Source: Mesoflavibacter sp037029465 (GTDB lineage: Bacteria > Bacteroidota > Bacteroidia > Flavobacteriales > Flavobacteriaceae). Taken from it: DNA of 64,000 nucleotides. Under the pieces are notes generated by a model. The model saw only the letters and a program-made list of their open reading frames with translations. It was not told the origin of the DNA and did no database searches. The translations under genes were made by a program, and so were the position numbers. Shown here piece by piece: positions 7,377-15,805 of the stretch (the first letter of the stretch is position 1; every line of letters starts with the position of its first letter). Location: NCBI RefSeq assembly GCF_037029465.1, contig NZ_JAYMEM010000003.1, forward strand, positions 186,001-250,000, read 5' to 3'.

Positions 7377-8264
7377 CTATTGTAAATATGTATCTATTAA
7401 TTTATTTTTTTTCAGTTTTAAATCTTTAACTATTTCATTAAATCTAGTGTCTGAAGAAAGATTAAAAGGTATTCTTTCATGTTTTTTTAAAGTTGCTAAT
7501 ATTCGGTTCTGATTTTTTTTATTATAATATCCACTATTAACTATCTTATGCTTTAGTTTTTTAGGCTTTTTAATACAATTAATATAGTTATTTTCAAAAA
7601 CATCAATCGAATATAACCAATCATTCCATTTAAATTCAGATACCATTTCTCCTTCAAAAATATGAGAATAATACCTGCTTCTTTTCCAAGGAATCCTTAG
7701 AATATCAGCAATAATAGCACCATGCATAGCTTCAGATATTATCATTTCACTTGCTGCAACTTGAGCAATGAATTTTTCTACGTTGTTTCCTGTTGGTAAT
7801 ATAAGATTCCATCCAAGTTCATCACAGATTACTTTCCAATCTACTTTATCAACTGAAGCATAATAAGGTATGTAACTTATATTGTACTTTTTTGGTTGAT
7901 TTATAAATTTTTTATATTCTTGAGTTAATGCCAAAAAATAGGCACTATCGGTTATATAATTTTCCGAAACATATGTTGTTTTTAAAGAGCTAAACGGACC
8001 TCTTGTAAAAAAAAACTCCCAAGAATCATCAAAATGAAATTTTTCATTTATAGACCTTACACCTGAACCAAAAATTATTTTTTTTTTAAATTTTGAGGCT
8101 TCTTTTAAATAATCTGAATTTTCAAGTAGTATAGAGCCTATCCCCAAAAAAGCAACCTCTTCATTTTTGTTAAAAAAGTCATCTCCAAAGATTTTTTTCC
8201 ATAACCAGACATTTAAATCATCTCCTATATTTCCTTGTTGGGATTTGTAGTAAATTAATTTCAT
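7377..8264 (-). CDS. Polysaccharide pyruvyl transferase family protein
   Basis: A 295-residue member of the polysaccharide pyruvyl transferase family (CsaB/WcaK-like). These enzymes add pyruvate from phosphoenolpyruvate as a ketal onto a sugar of a surface polymer. Visible motifs are YYKSQQGNIGDDLNVWLWKK at the N-terminus, AFLGIGSIL, IIFGSGVRS, then MIISEAMHGAIIADILRIPW, which is the conserved SxRLHG-like region. An in-frame run of ten A residues on the coding strand (8078-8087) lies near residue 60 and could slip. It sits 8 bases downstream of a GT4 gene and 14 upstream of another. Confidence 0.82.
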   Translation of the reverse strand: MKLIYYKSQQGNIGDDLNVWLWKKIFGDDFFNKNEEVAFLGIGSILLENSDYLKEASKFKKKIIFGSGVRSINEKFHFDDSWEFFFTRGPFSSLKTTYVSENYITDSAYFLALTQEYKKFINQPKKYNISYIPYYASVDKVDWKVICDELGWNLILPTGNNVEKFIAQVAASEMIISEAMHGAIIADILRIPWKRSRYYSHIFEGEMVSEFKWNDWLYSIDVFENNYINCIKKPKKLKHKIVNSGYYNKKNQNRILATLKKHERIPFNLSSDTRFNEIVKDLKLKKNKLIDTYLQ

Positions 8265-8272
8265 TTTAAAGA

Positions 8273-9520
8273 CTAATTCTGATTTATAAGTTTTATTGCT
8301 TTATTAAACTTGTTAATAATGTTTTTCCATTGATAATTTTCTTTGACATATTTTATTCCGCGCTTTGCTATATGTCTTTTTTCTGATTCTGTAAGATTAT
8401 AAAGTTTATTTAGAGAGTTTTTAAAGCTATTATAATCCTTATATATAAAACCTGCGTTACTTAATTCTATATGATCTTTTAGCACTTCACAATCTCCATT
8501 TGCTATCACTGGTTTCCCATATTGCATAGCTTCTAAGGTTACTAGTGATAAACTTTCATAAAATGAAGGTATAATTAAAGCTTCACAATTTTTCAGGTAA
8601 ATATCTTTGTCTTCATCAGACACAAAACCTGTAAAAATTATATTATTATAATCTTTTTTAATATCCATAAAATTTTTCCCAATCATAATCAGTCTAATAT
8701 CATTGGCTGACTCATGTTTATATTTTTCAAAAAAATCAATCAACACATCGCAACCTTTGCTTACATCAATACGTCCTATGTATAATAAATACTTAGTATT
8801 AGATTGTTTCACTTCATTTTTTTTGGTACAATTTAAAATTGGATCAAAACCTACACCTGCAATATCATTGTTTATCAATTTAGTTTTTGGATAAGTCAAC
8901 TCTACAAGTCTCTTCTCTGAAAGACTATTATACATGATAAAGCTAGCTTTATTGAATACGTTTTCATAGCCACTAAAATAAAAACTAGGTTCGTCATGAG
9001 CTGTAGGAATTAGAATACTATTTTTTACTGATTGAATTCCAAAATAAGTAGGATAATACAGATATGTAAAAAATATAAAAACCTTATATTTTCTTTCATT
9101 TTCTATTATATAACTTATTAAACCTGGAGAATTTGGTCCTTGATGTGTTATCCAATTATTTCTATCTGATTTAGAGATGTAATGTAATCCTAATTTCTTG
9201 TAAATAGATAATAATTTTATTTTTTTTAAAAACTTATGATGTCTTCTTTTCCCTGATAATTTTCTGTAATATTTATTTGCATAATGTGTGTTTTTTGATA
9301 TAGATCTAAATCGTCTCACTAAAACTCCATCTTCAAAAGTTTCTCCTTCGGGTAAAATATTATCCCATATTTGATAATCTATAGATCTAGTTGTTAACAC
9401 ATCTATACTATAATACCTTTTAAGCTGATCGCATAACAGTTTAGCATGTAACTCAGCTCCTCCATTAATTTCTTTACCAAAACGTTGTACAACAACAGCT
9501 ATTTTCTCTTTTTGCTCCAA
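8273..9520 (-). CDS. Glycosyltransferase family 4, TTG start
   Basis: A 415-residue GT-B fold glycosyltransferase. The N-terminus KIAVVVQRFGKEINGGAELH is the glycine-rich acceptor-domain loop. YLLYIGRIDVSKGCDVL begins the donor domain, and ALIIPSFYESLSLVTLEAM is the EX7E motif region (E-S-L-S-L-V-T-L-E). No ATG lies near the start. The frame has a stop nine bases upstream, so TTG at 9518-9520 is the only ordinary initiator. The start lies 2 bases after the stop of the upstream GT4 gene, which suggests translational coupling. Confidence 0.85.
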   Translation of the reverse strand: MEQKEKIAVVVQRFGKEINGGAELHAKLLCDQLKRYYSIDVLTTRSIDYQIWDNILPEGETFEDGVLVRRFRSISKNTHYANKYYRKLSGKRRHHKFLKKIKLLSIYKKLGLHYISKSDRNNWITHQGPNSPGLISYIIENERKYKVFIFFTYLYYPTYFGIQSVKNSILIPTAHDEPSFYFSGYENVFNKASFIMYNSLSEKRLVELTYPKTKLINNDIAGVGFDPILNCTKKNEVKQSNTKYLLYIGRIDVSKGCDVLIDFFEKYKHESANDIRLIMIGKNFMDIKKDYNNIIFTGFVSDEDKDIYLKNCEALIIPSFYESLSLVTLEAMQYGKPVIANGDCEVLKDHIELSNAGFIYKDYNSFKNSLNKLYNLTESEKRHIAKRGIKYVKENYQWKNIINKFNKAIKLINQN

Positions 9521-9522
9521 TT

Positions 9523-10587
9523 TTATTTAGCGTTTAACAATTGATCATACAATTCTGCGTATTGTTTAGCGGCATTTTCCCATGTAAAAAACTCAAGCTT
9601 GTTTTTCATAATACTTATTTTATCCTGAGGATCAGCTTTAAAGTCTTTCAATGCTTTTTCAACATCAATTTTCATTGTTTCAGCATCAAATTTTGTGAAG
9701 TAATAACCTGCATCTCCTAAAATTTCAGGTAAGCATGTTTTTGTTGATGTTATAATAGGTTTTTCAAATTTCATTGCTTCTAAAAGAGGCAAGCCAAATC
9801 CTTCACTAATTGATGGAAATAAAAAAGCTTCACAATATTCTAAATAACACTGTTTCTGATATTCTGAAATTTTATCCAATAAAATTACATTCTTTACATC
9901 ATTACTTTCAACAAACGATATAACTTCTTCTCCATAAGGTGTATCTAAATTACCTCCAATAAACAAATCCATATCTTCCCAATTTATCATCATTTTAACA
10001 ATAGATAAAAAGTTTTTCCGTTCTAAAAAATTACCTATCGAGAAAAAAAATGGTCGGTTTTGATTACCTGGATTTACTAAGTTTTTCAATTTATTTTTTA
10101 TGGTACAACCATTGTATATTATTTTTTCAGGAACATTTTTTATATCAAAATATTTATGGGTTTGATTTTTTGAGTATTCTGAAATGTAAACAATAATATC
10201 TGCCATAGAAAGTTGTTCTTCAAAAAATTTATTCCTCTTTAAATTATTTTCTTCATCACTTTTTTCTTCCATAAAATTCACATCATGGATTGTCAAAATA
10301 TATGGTAAATTTCTTTTAGGTAAAATTTTGGTATTTTGGTTTAGACTATGCCAAACATCGTATTCTTTAGAGATTCTAAATCGTTCATATCTATACATTC
10401 CCCAATAATATTTATAACCGAAAAAGTTTTTAAATTCTTTCTTGAATTTAGATATGGTGTCTGTATGAACTATTATCTTTGAATTATTATATTTAATGTT
10501 AAAAAGTCCTTTTAGCAAATGATAATTGAATTGTCCGAATCCAGTAGACATATTGCTGTTATGGGCTTCAAAAAGGATTTTTTTCAT
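9523..10587 (-). CDS. Glycosyltransferase family 4 (first gene of the operon)
   Basis: A 354-residue GT4 enzyme. The N-domain includes KKILFEAHNSNMSTGFGQF and a HDVNFM motif. FFFSIGNFLERKNFLSIVKM begins the donor-binding domain, and AFLFPSISEGFGLPLLEAM is the EX7E motif. A longer frame begins with a TTG at 10611, but that codon lies inside a TACATTTG promoter element at 10609-10616, so ATG 10587 is the start. It leads a minus-strand operon of four surface-glycan genes and is divergent from the tsaC/sua5-type gene. Confidence 0.87.
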   Translation of the reverse strand: MKKILFEAHNSNMSTGFGQFNYHLLKGLFNIKYNNSKIIVHTDTISKFKKEFKNFFGYKYYWGMYRYERFRISKEYDVWHSLNQNTKILPKRNLPYILTIHDVNFMEEKSDEENNLKRNKFFEEQLSMADIIVYISEYSKNQTHKYFDIKNVPEKIIYNGCTIKNKLKNLVNPGNQNRPFFFSIGNFLERKNFLSIVKMMINWEDMDLFIGGNLDTPYGEEVISFVESNDVKNVILLDKISEYQKQCYLEYCEAFLFPSISEGFGLPLLEAMKFEKPIITSTKTCLPEILGDAGYYFTKFDAETMKIDVEKALKDFKADPQDKISIMKNKLEFFTWENAAKQYAELYDQLLNAK

Positions 10588-10608
10588 TGTAGTTTTTTTT
10601 ATTAAAAA

Positions 10609-10616
10609 CAAATGTA
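10609..10616 (-). promoter_or_regulatory. -7 promoter element (TACATTTG) of the glycan operon
   Basis: The minus strand reads TACATTTG, 21 bases before ATG 10587. It overlaps the TTG of the longer reading frame and so decides the start. Confidence 0.65.
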
Positions 10617-10642
10617 ATGAATTAAATCAATTATAAAAGTCA

Positions 10643-11200
10643 ATGCTAACCGAGATTACAAAAACCATAAACCACCTAAAAAAAGGCAACACCATTCTCT
10701 ACCCAACAGATACCGTTTGGGGTATTGGTTGCGATGCTACAAATTTTGAAGCTGTAAAAAAAGTATATCAAATCAAACAACGTGAAGCATCAAAAGCATT
10801 AATCTGTTTAGTAAGCGATTTAAAGATGCTAGAAAAATACATAGAAAAAGTACCAGAAGCTGCCTATCAAATTATTGAATATAACGACAAGCCAACTACT
10901 ATCATTTATGATAACCCAATTGGTTTAGCTTCTAATTTAGTTGCAGAAGACAATACTTTAGCTATTAGAATTCCTAAAGACGAATTCTGTCAAAAACTCA
11001 TCCAACAATTTAGAAAACCAATCGTTTCTACCTCTGCAAATATTGCTGGTCAGCCAACACCAAATTCCTTTAAAGAAATAACTCAAGCGGTTTTAAAAGG
11101 TGTGGATTATGTTGTAAATTTGCAAAACGAAAAAATTAACACCAAACCATCTACAATTATAAAATTGTCTAATAATGGTGAAGTTAAGATTATTCGTTAG
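10643..11200 (+). CDS. L-threonylcarbamoyladenylate synthase (TsaC/Sua5/YrdC family)
   Basis: This enzyme makes threonylcarbamoyl-AMP from threonine, bicarbonate and ATP for the t6A modification of ANN-decoding tRNAs. The 185 residues comprise only the YrdC/TsaC domain. ILYPTDTVWGIGCDAT is the signature, KQREASKALICLV carries the KxR motif, and IPKDEFCQKLI with IVSTSANIAGQPTP forms the nucleotide-binding region. The Sua5 C-terminal domain is absent. It heads a co-directional run with the CCA enzyme, GNAT and heme A synthase genes, with gaps of 12 and 2 bases and a 4-base overlap. Confidence 0.92.
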   Translation: MLTEITKTINHLKKGNTILYPTDTVWGIGCDATNFEAVKKVYQIKQREASKALICLVSDLKMLEKYIEKVPEAAYQIIEYNDKPTTIIYDNPIGLASNLVAEDNTLAIRIPKDEFCQKLIQQFRKPIVSTSANIAGQPTPNSFKEITQAVLKGVDYVVNLQNEKINTKPSTIIKLSNNGEVKIIR

Positions 11201-11212
11201 TAAATTTACCCG

Positions 11213-12628
11213 ATGAATTACAAACAAGCATTACAAAACCCTATATTTAAAATAATCTCTCAAGCCTCTAAAAACCTTAACTTAGACAGTTATGTAATAG
11301 GTGGTTTTGTACGCGATTTTATTTTAAAACGTGGTAATGCCAAAGACATAGATGTAGTTGCAATTGGTAGTGGTATTGCACTTGCCAAAGAAGTTTCAAA
11401 TCTGTTACCTAATAAACCAAAAGTACAAGTATTTAAAACTTACGGAACCGCAATGCTACGCTATGATGATATCGAAATTGAATTTGTTGGCGCACGTAAA
11501 GAATCCTACAACGAAGATAGCCGTAATCCTGTTGTAGAAAACGGTTCATTAGAAGACGACCAAAACCGTCGTGATTTTACAATCAATGCTTTAGCTTTAA
11601 ATCTTTCTGAAGACAATTTTGGCGACTTACTAGATCCTTTTAATGGCATTAAAGATTTAGAAAATAAAATAATTCGTACGCCATTAAACCCAGATATTAC
11701 TTACAGTGACGATCCTTTGCGCATGATGCGCGCTATACGTTTTGCTACGCAATTAGACTTTAAAATTGAAAACCAATCTTTAAAAGCTATTACCAGAAAC
11801 AACAAACGTATTAAGATTATTACAAATGAAAGAATAGTTGTCGAGCTTAATAAAATTTTAGAAAGTCCAACACCTTCAATAGGCTTTTTATTACTTGAAG
11901 AAACTGGACTTTTACAATATATTTTACCAGAATTGACCGCTTTAAAAGGCATTGACGAAATTGAAGGCCAACGTCATAAAGATAATTTTTATCACACTTT
12001 GGAAGTGGTTGATAACATTGCGAAACATACAGATAATGTTTGGTTACGTTGGGCTGCATTACTACACGACATTGGTAAGGCTCCAACAAAAAAGTTTAGC
12101 AATAAAGTTGGTTGGACGTTTCATGGTCACGAATTTGAAGGTTCAAAAATGGTATTTCATTTATTTAAACGCTTAAAAATGCCTTTAAATGAAAAGATGA
12201 AATACGTCCAAAAATTAGTCTTTATGAGCTCTAGACCAATCGTTTTAGCTCAAGATATTGTAACAGATTCTGCAGTAAGACGTTTGCTATTTGATGCAGG
12301 TGATTACGTAGAAGATTTAATGACGCTTTGCGAAGCAGACATTACTACAAAAAACCCTAAAAAGTTTAAAAAATATCACAACAATTTTAAAATTGTAAGA
12401 GATAAGTTAGTTGAAGTAGAAGAAAAAGACTCTGTAAGAAACTTTCAACCGCCTGTTTCTGGAGAAGAAATTATGGAGACTTTCAATATAAAACCTTCAA
12501 GAGAAGTTGGTTTAATTAAAGAAGCAATAAAGGAAGCTATTTTAGAAGGCGACATCCCAAACGAGCATCAAGCTGCTTTCAGTTTAATGCTTGAAAAAGG
12601 GGCAGCTTTAGGGCTAAAAAAAGTGTAA
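11213..12628 (+). CDS. CCA tRNA nucleotidyltransferase / poly(A) polymerase family with HD domain
   Basis: This enzyme adds or repairs the 3' CCA end of tRNAs. The class II nucleotidyltransferase head shows VIGGFVRDFIL followed by KDIDVVAIGSG with the metal-binding DxD. Next come RRDFTINALALNL and the RMMRAIRFATQL segment, both conserved in the family. An HD phosphohydrolase domain follows with WAALLHDIGKAPTK and FHGHEFEGS. The length of 471 residues fits the head-plus-HD form. It starts 12 bases after the preceding stop and ends 2 bases before the GNAT gene. Confidence 0.92.
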   Translation: MNYKQALQNPIFKIISQASKNLNLDSYVIGGFVRDFILKRGNAKDIDVVAIGSGIALAKEVSNLLPNKPKVQVFKTYGTAMLRYDDIEIEFVGARKESYNEDSRNPVVENGSLEDDQNRRDFTINALALNLSEDNFGDLLDPFNGIKDLENKIIRTPLNPDITYSDDPLRMMRAIRFATQLDFKIENQSLKAITRNNKRIKIITNERIVVELNKILESPTPSIGFLLLEETGLLQYILPELTALKGIDEIEGQRHKDNFYHTLEVVDNIAKHTDNVWLRWAALLHDIGKAPTKKFSNKVGWTFHGHEFEGSKMVFHLFKRLKMPLNEKMKYVQKLVFMSSRPIVLAQDIVTDSAVRRLLFDAGDYVEDLMTLCEADITTKNPKKFKKYHNNFKIVRDKLVEVEEKDSVRNFQPPVSGEEIMETFNIKPSREVGLIKEAIKEAILEGDIPNEHQAAFSLMLEKGAALGLKKV

Positions 12629-12630
12629 GT

Positions 12631-13083
12631 ATGCTAACGTTAGTAAGATCAAAATCTGAACATCCCGATTTTATAGCACTGGTTAAACAGCTTGATGCCT
12701 ATTTAAAAATAATGGATGGTGATGAGCACGATTTTTACAACCAATTTAATCATATTGATATATTAAAACATACCGTTATTGCTTACCTAAACGATAAACC
12801 TGTAGGTTGTGGTGCCTTTAAAAAATTTGATAATAATAGTGCCGAAATAAAACGCATGTTTACACATCCTGAAACAAGAAATAAAGGTGTTGCCTCAGCC
12901 ATTTTAAAAGAACTTGAAGATTGGGCAAAGCAAAATAATTTTAAATCAACTATTTTAGAAACAGGTTTACGACAAGTTGAAGCTGTTAATTTTTACAAGA
13001 AAAATAATTATAAAATAATTCCAAATTTTGGTCAGTACGCTGGCATAGAAAATAGTGTTTGTTTTTTAAAAGAATTACGATGA
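12631..13083 (+). CDS. GNAT family N-acetyltransferase
   Basis: A 150-residue acyl-CoA-dependent acyltransferase. EIKRMFTHPETRNKGVASAI contains the acetyl-CoA pyrophosphate loop (RxxGxA form), and VEAVNFYKKNNYKII is motif B. The substrate is not evident. It is translationally coupled to its neighbours: it starts 2 bases after the CCA enzyme and its TGA overlaps the ATG of the heme A synthase gene (ATGA at 13080-13083). Confidence 0.87.
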   Translation: MLTLVRSKSEHPDFIALVKQLDAYLKIMDGDEHDFYNQFNHIDILKHTVIAYLNDKPVGCGAFKKFDNNSAEIKRMFTHPETRNKGVASAILKELEDWAKQNNFKSTILETGLRQVEAVNFYKKNNYKIIPNFGQYAGIENSVCFLKELR

Positions 13084-14096
13084 AAAAGGACAACAAAAAA
13101 GTTATTTATTGGCTATTAACAGGCTGTGTATTAATTTTTGTAATGGTTATAGTTGGCGGTATCACTCGTCTAACCCATTCGGGATTATCAATTTCAAATT
13201 ATAAATTAATTTCTGGTACAATTCCACCAATGAATGACGCCGAATGGACAGAAGCCTTCAACCTTTACAAGCAATATCCAGAATTTCAAAAGCTTAATAA
13301 CCATTTCACTTTAGAAGATTTTAAAGATATCTATTTTTGGGAATGGATTCATCGTGTTATTGGTCGTGTAATTGGGTTAGTGTTTTTCTTTCCTTTTGTA
13401 TACTTTTTAATTACAAAACAACTCACCAGACCAACTATAAAAAAAGCAATTGGACTAATGTTTTTAGGAGCATTTCAAGGTTTTTTAGGTTGGTATATGG
13501 TAAAAAGTGGTTTGGTAGACAGACCAGATGTAAGCCATTTTAGGTTGGCTGCACATTTAACAACTGCATTTATCACCTTTGCTTTAACATTTTGGGTTGC
13601 ATTAGACTTAATGTTTCCTTTTAATAAAGTAACAGATTCTGCATTTAAAAACTTGCTACGCATTACCACATTTGTGCTATTAATTCAGATTATTTATGGT
13701 GCTTTTGTTGCTGGTTTAGATGCTGGTTGGGTACACAACCATTGGCCAATGATGAGCGAAGGTAAATTTATTCATGAAACTGTTTATACTGAACAAAACT
13801 CGCTTTTACTAAACCTAACCGAAGGTAAAAGCGGCGTGCAGTTTGTACATCGTACTTTAGCTTATTTAGTAGTTGCATTAATTGTTATCGTATTTTTTAA
13901 AGGCAAAAAATTTGTAGAAACCAAGTATCAAAAACTAGCTTTAAATAGTTTAATGGGATTGGTGTTTTTACAATTTATTTTAGGTGTTTTAACCCTATTA
14001 TTACAAGTTCCCGTTTGGTTAGGTGTTGCACATCAAGTAGGTGCGTTTTTCTTATTAACAGCAATGACATTTACCCTGCATAGATTTAGCAAATAA
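13080..14096 (+). CDS. ctaA: Heme A synthase (COX15/CtaA family)
   Basis: An integral membrane enzyme that oxidises heme O to heme A for the aa3-type cytochrome oxidase. The 338-residue protein has about eight membrane segments, with the signature GGITRLTHSGLSI after the first. Conserved heme-ligand-type histidines appear in FWEWIHRVIGR, RLAAHLTTAF, QFVHRTLAYL and VAHQVGAFF. The longer frame starts at a TTG at 13059 inside the GNAT gene; ATG 13080, overlapping the GNAT stop, is preferred. No ctaB-like heme O synthase is next to it in this window. Confidence 0.92.
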   Translation: MKKDNKKVIYWLLTGCVLIFVMVIVGGITRLTHSGLSISNYKLISGTIPPMNDAEWTEAFNLYKQYPEFQKLNNHFTLEDFKDIYFWEWIHRVIGRVIGLVFFFPFVYFLITKQLTRPTIKKAIGLMFLGAFQGFLGWYMVKSGLVDRPDVSHFRLAAHLTTAFITFALTFWVALDLMFPFNKVTDSAFKNLLRITTFVLLIQIIYGAFVAGLDAGWVHNHWPMMSEGKFIHETVYTEQNSLLLNLTEGKSGVQFVHRTLAYLVVALIVIVFFKGKKFVETKYQKLALNSLMGLVFLQFILGVLTLLLQVPVWLGVAHQVGAFFLLTAMTFTLHRFSK

Positions 14097-14108
14097 GGAT
14101 TAAAACCT

Positions 14109-14116
14109 TATCTTTG
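14109..14116 (+). promoter_or_regulatory. -7 promoter element (TATCTTTG)
   Basis: TATCTTTG lies 20 bases before ATG 14137 and just after the ctaA stop. It suggests the next gene has its own promoter. Confidence 0.6.
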
Positions 14117-14136
14117 TAGCCTTATTTTCATTAGTT

Positions 14137-14652
14137 ATGATATACCGTTTTAGAGCTATTTTAGACAACGACACAGAAGAAGATATCTTTAGAGATTTTG
14201 AAATTCGCGAAAGCGATACCATGGAAGATCTACACAACGTCATTACCCAATCTTTTGGTTTTGACGGTACAGAAATGGCTTCTTTTTATGTTAGTGACGA
14301 CGATTGGGATCAAGGTGAAGAAATTAGCCTTTTTGACATGAGTGATGGCTTAAACGAAGTTAAATTAATGAATGAAACTAGCATTTCTGACATTGTACAC
14401 GAAGCACAAACCAAACTTATTTATGTTTATGACTTTTTAAGTATGTGGACGTTTTTTGTCGAATTAGCAGAAATTGTAGAAGAAGCGCAAGGTACAGATT
14501 ACCCTAACCTTATGTATGTGCAAGGTCAAGTACCTACAGAAGCACCAGAAAAAGTTTTTGAAGCAGAAAATGACGACGATTTTAATGAATTTGATGACGA
14601 TTATGACATCGATGATTACGATAGTTTAGACTTTGACGAAAACTGGAACTAA
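14137..14652 (+). CDS. Plasmid pRiA4b ORF-3-like family protein
   Basis: A 171-residue cytoplasmic protein whose first ~115 residues match the pRiA4b ORF-3-like fold. YRFRAILDNDTEEDIFRDFE is the opening strand pair. TMEDLHNVITQSFGFDGTEM is the helix segment, and ASFYVSDDDWDQGEEI holds the F/Y strand region. The C-terminus is an extremely acidic tail of Asp/Glu/Asn from about residue 140. The family's molecular function is not known. Its stop overlaps by 4 bases the convergent stop of the gene at 14649. Confidence 0.7.
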   Translation: MIYRFRAILDNDTEEDIFRDFEIRESDTMEDLHNVITQSFGFDGTEMASFYVSDDDWDQGEEISLFDMSDGLNEVKLMNETSISDIVHEAQTKLIYVYDFLSMWTFFVELAEIVEEAQGTDYPNLMYVQGQVPTEAPEKVFEAENDDDFNEFDDDYDIDDYDSLDFDENWN

Positions 14653-15707
14653 TAACCTTTAGTATACACATCTTCATAATTTCTTTTTACAAAATCTAAG
14701 GCGTTTTTAAGTATTTCGCCCATGTTTTTGCTGCGCTTAAATTCAATATCCATTGTATAATCATAGATTTTTGATTTAAGCATTTCGATATGTTTTTCAA
14801 TAGAAATAGTATCGTTAGTCATACATTCTAACAACTCTCTTATTCTATCTTGATAACTAATCATACGTTTTGCAATGGTTGAGCGTTCTTCAATTTTATA
14901 TTGATCAATAGAATCTTTTGTGAGTTTTTCAGATACTAAAGTCACCATCTTATTATTTTCTTTAAAAAATTGAGGTCTGTAAACATTAAATTTACCTTCA
15001 TAAGATTGCTGATCAAAATCTATAGCTCTTATTTTAAAAACCACATGATCAAAATCGTGCGTTGGCACAATTACATAGTTATAAGCGCGCATGTCTCCTA
15101 ACAGTCTAATCATACAACGCTCGTTAAACTTCACAAACTCTTTGGCAATTTGAGATTTTTCTGAAGGCGAGCAATCCTCCAACATATTTTCTATAAATTC
15201 ATCACCTGGTATTCCTGCAATATGCTCTTCAATTAAGGTTTTTTTATAAACCAAAAAATTTAGGTTGTAAGGCGATAGCATATGCTCTAATTCTAAACCA
15301 TAAATTCTTGACGCATCTGCTTTTTTTACATAAAAATAGGTGTAATTGTCATTTAAAATATTTCTAACTTTTACTCTAAACGGTTTACTATTACCAAAGG
15401 TGCAGTAATCTACAGCATCTACATTTAAAAAAGGAATGGTTTTTTCATTTCCATCAGAATGTAACTGTGTGTATACTTTTTTTAGGTTCAAATCGATTTC
15501 TGCTCGGTCAAATTCACTGTAATACACACGTATCCAAAGTGTGTCTTTATCATCTTTATCATAAACGGTAACAGAACCTTGAAAACGCAACAAATCTTCA
15601 TATAAAATCGAAATTTTTAAGTTTCGGTTATATTCATTTAGATATTCGTGTAATTTTTGATTTACAGGATATGATGGTTTCTTTTTAGAAATTTTTAAAT
15701 CTTGCAT
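14649..15707 (-). CDS. Uncharacterised protein with protein-kinase-like motif order
   Basis: I do not recognise a named family. The 352-residue product has no signal or membrane segment. In order it shows YFYVKKADASR (Lys128 region), LELEHML (Glu139/141) and LIEEHIAGIPGDEFIE (160-173, hinge-like). LLGDMRAYN follows, with Asp205 and Asn210 at the +5 spacing of a kinase catalytic loop, then AIDFDQ with a DFG-like Asp230. Together these resemble an atypical small-molecule or protein kinase fold; this is inference from motif order. A longer frame starts at TTG 15737, but a TAAATTTG element at 15723-15730 favours ATG 15707. Confidence 0.6.
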   Translation of the reverse strand: MQDLKISKKKPSYPVNQKLHEYLNEYNRNLKISILYEDLLRFQGSVTVYDKDDKDTLWIRVYYSEFDRAEIDLNLKKVYTQLHSDGNEKTIPFLNVDAVDYCTFGNSKPFRVKVRNILNDNYTYFYVKKADASRIYGLELEHMLSPYNLNFLVYKKTLIEEHIAGIPGDEFIENMLEDCSPSEKSQIAKEFVKFNERCMIRLLGDMRAYNYVIVPTHDFDHVVFKIRAIDFDQQSYEGKFNVYRPQFFKENNKMVTLVSEKLTKDSIDQYKIEERSTIAKRMISYQDRIRELLECMTNDTISIEKHIEMLKSKIYDYTMDIEFKRSKNMGEILKNALDFVKRNYEDVYTKGY

Positions 15708-15722
15708 AATGAGGTAATTACT

Positions 15723-15757
15723 CAAATTTAGTAACAAAATTTATAAATTGTAACAAA
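15723..15757 (-). promoter_or_regulatory. Bacteroidota promoter: -33 TTTG and -7 TAAATTTG
   Basis: On the minus strand, TTTG at 15754-15757 is separated by 23 bases from TAAATTTG at 15723-15730. Both elements match the family consensus. The ATG at 15707 lies 15 bases downstream of the -7 box. Confidence 0.65.
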
Positions 15758-15805
15758 ATCGTATCATATTCGTCTTATTTATATCAATCAAAAACCAAAA
15801 CTATT

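Noticed and set aside
10588..10611. TTG start extending the first glycan-operon GT4 gene
   Set aside because: It overlaps the TACATTTG -7 element; the ATG at 10587 gives the normal GT4 N-terminus.
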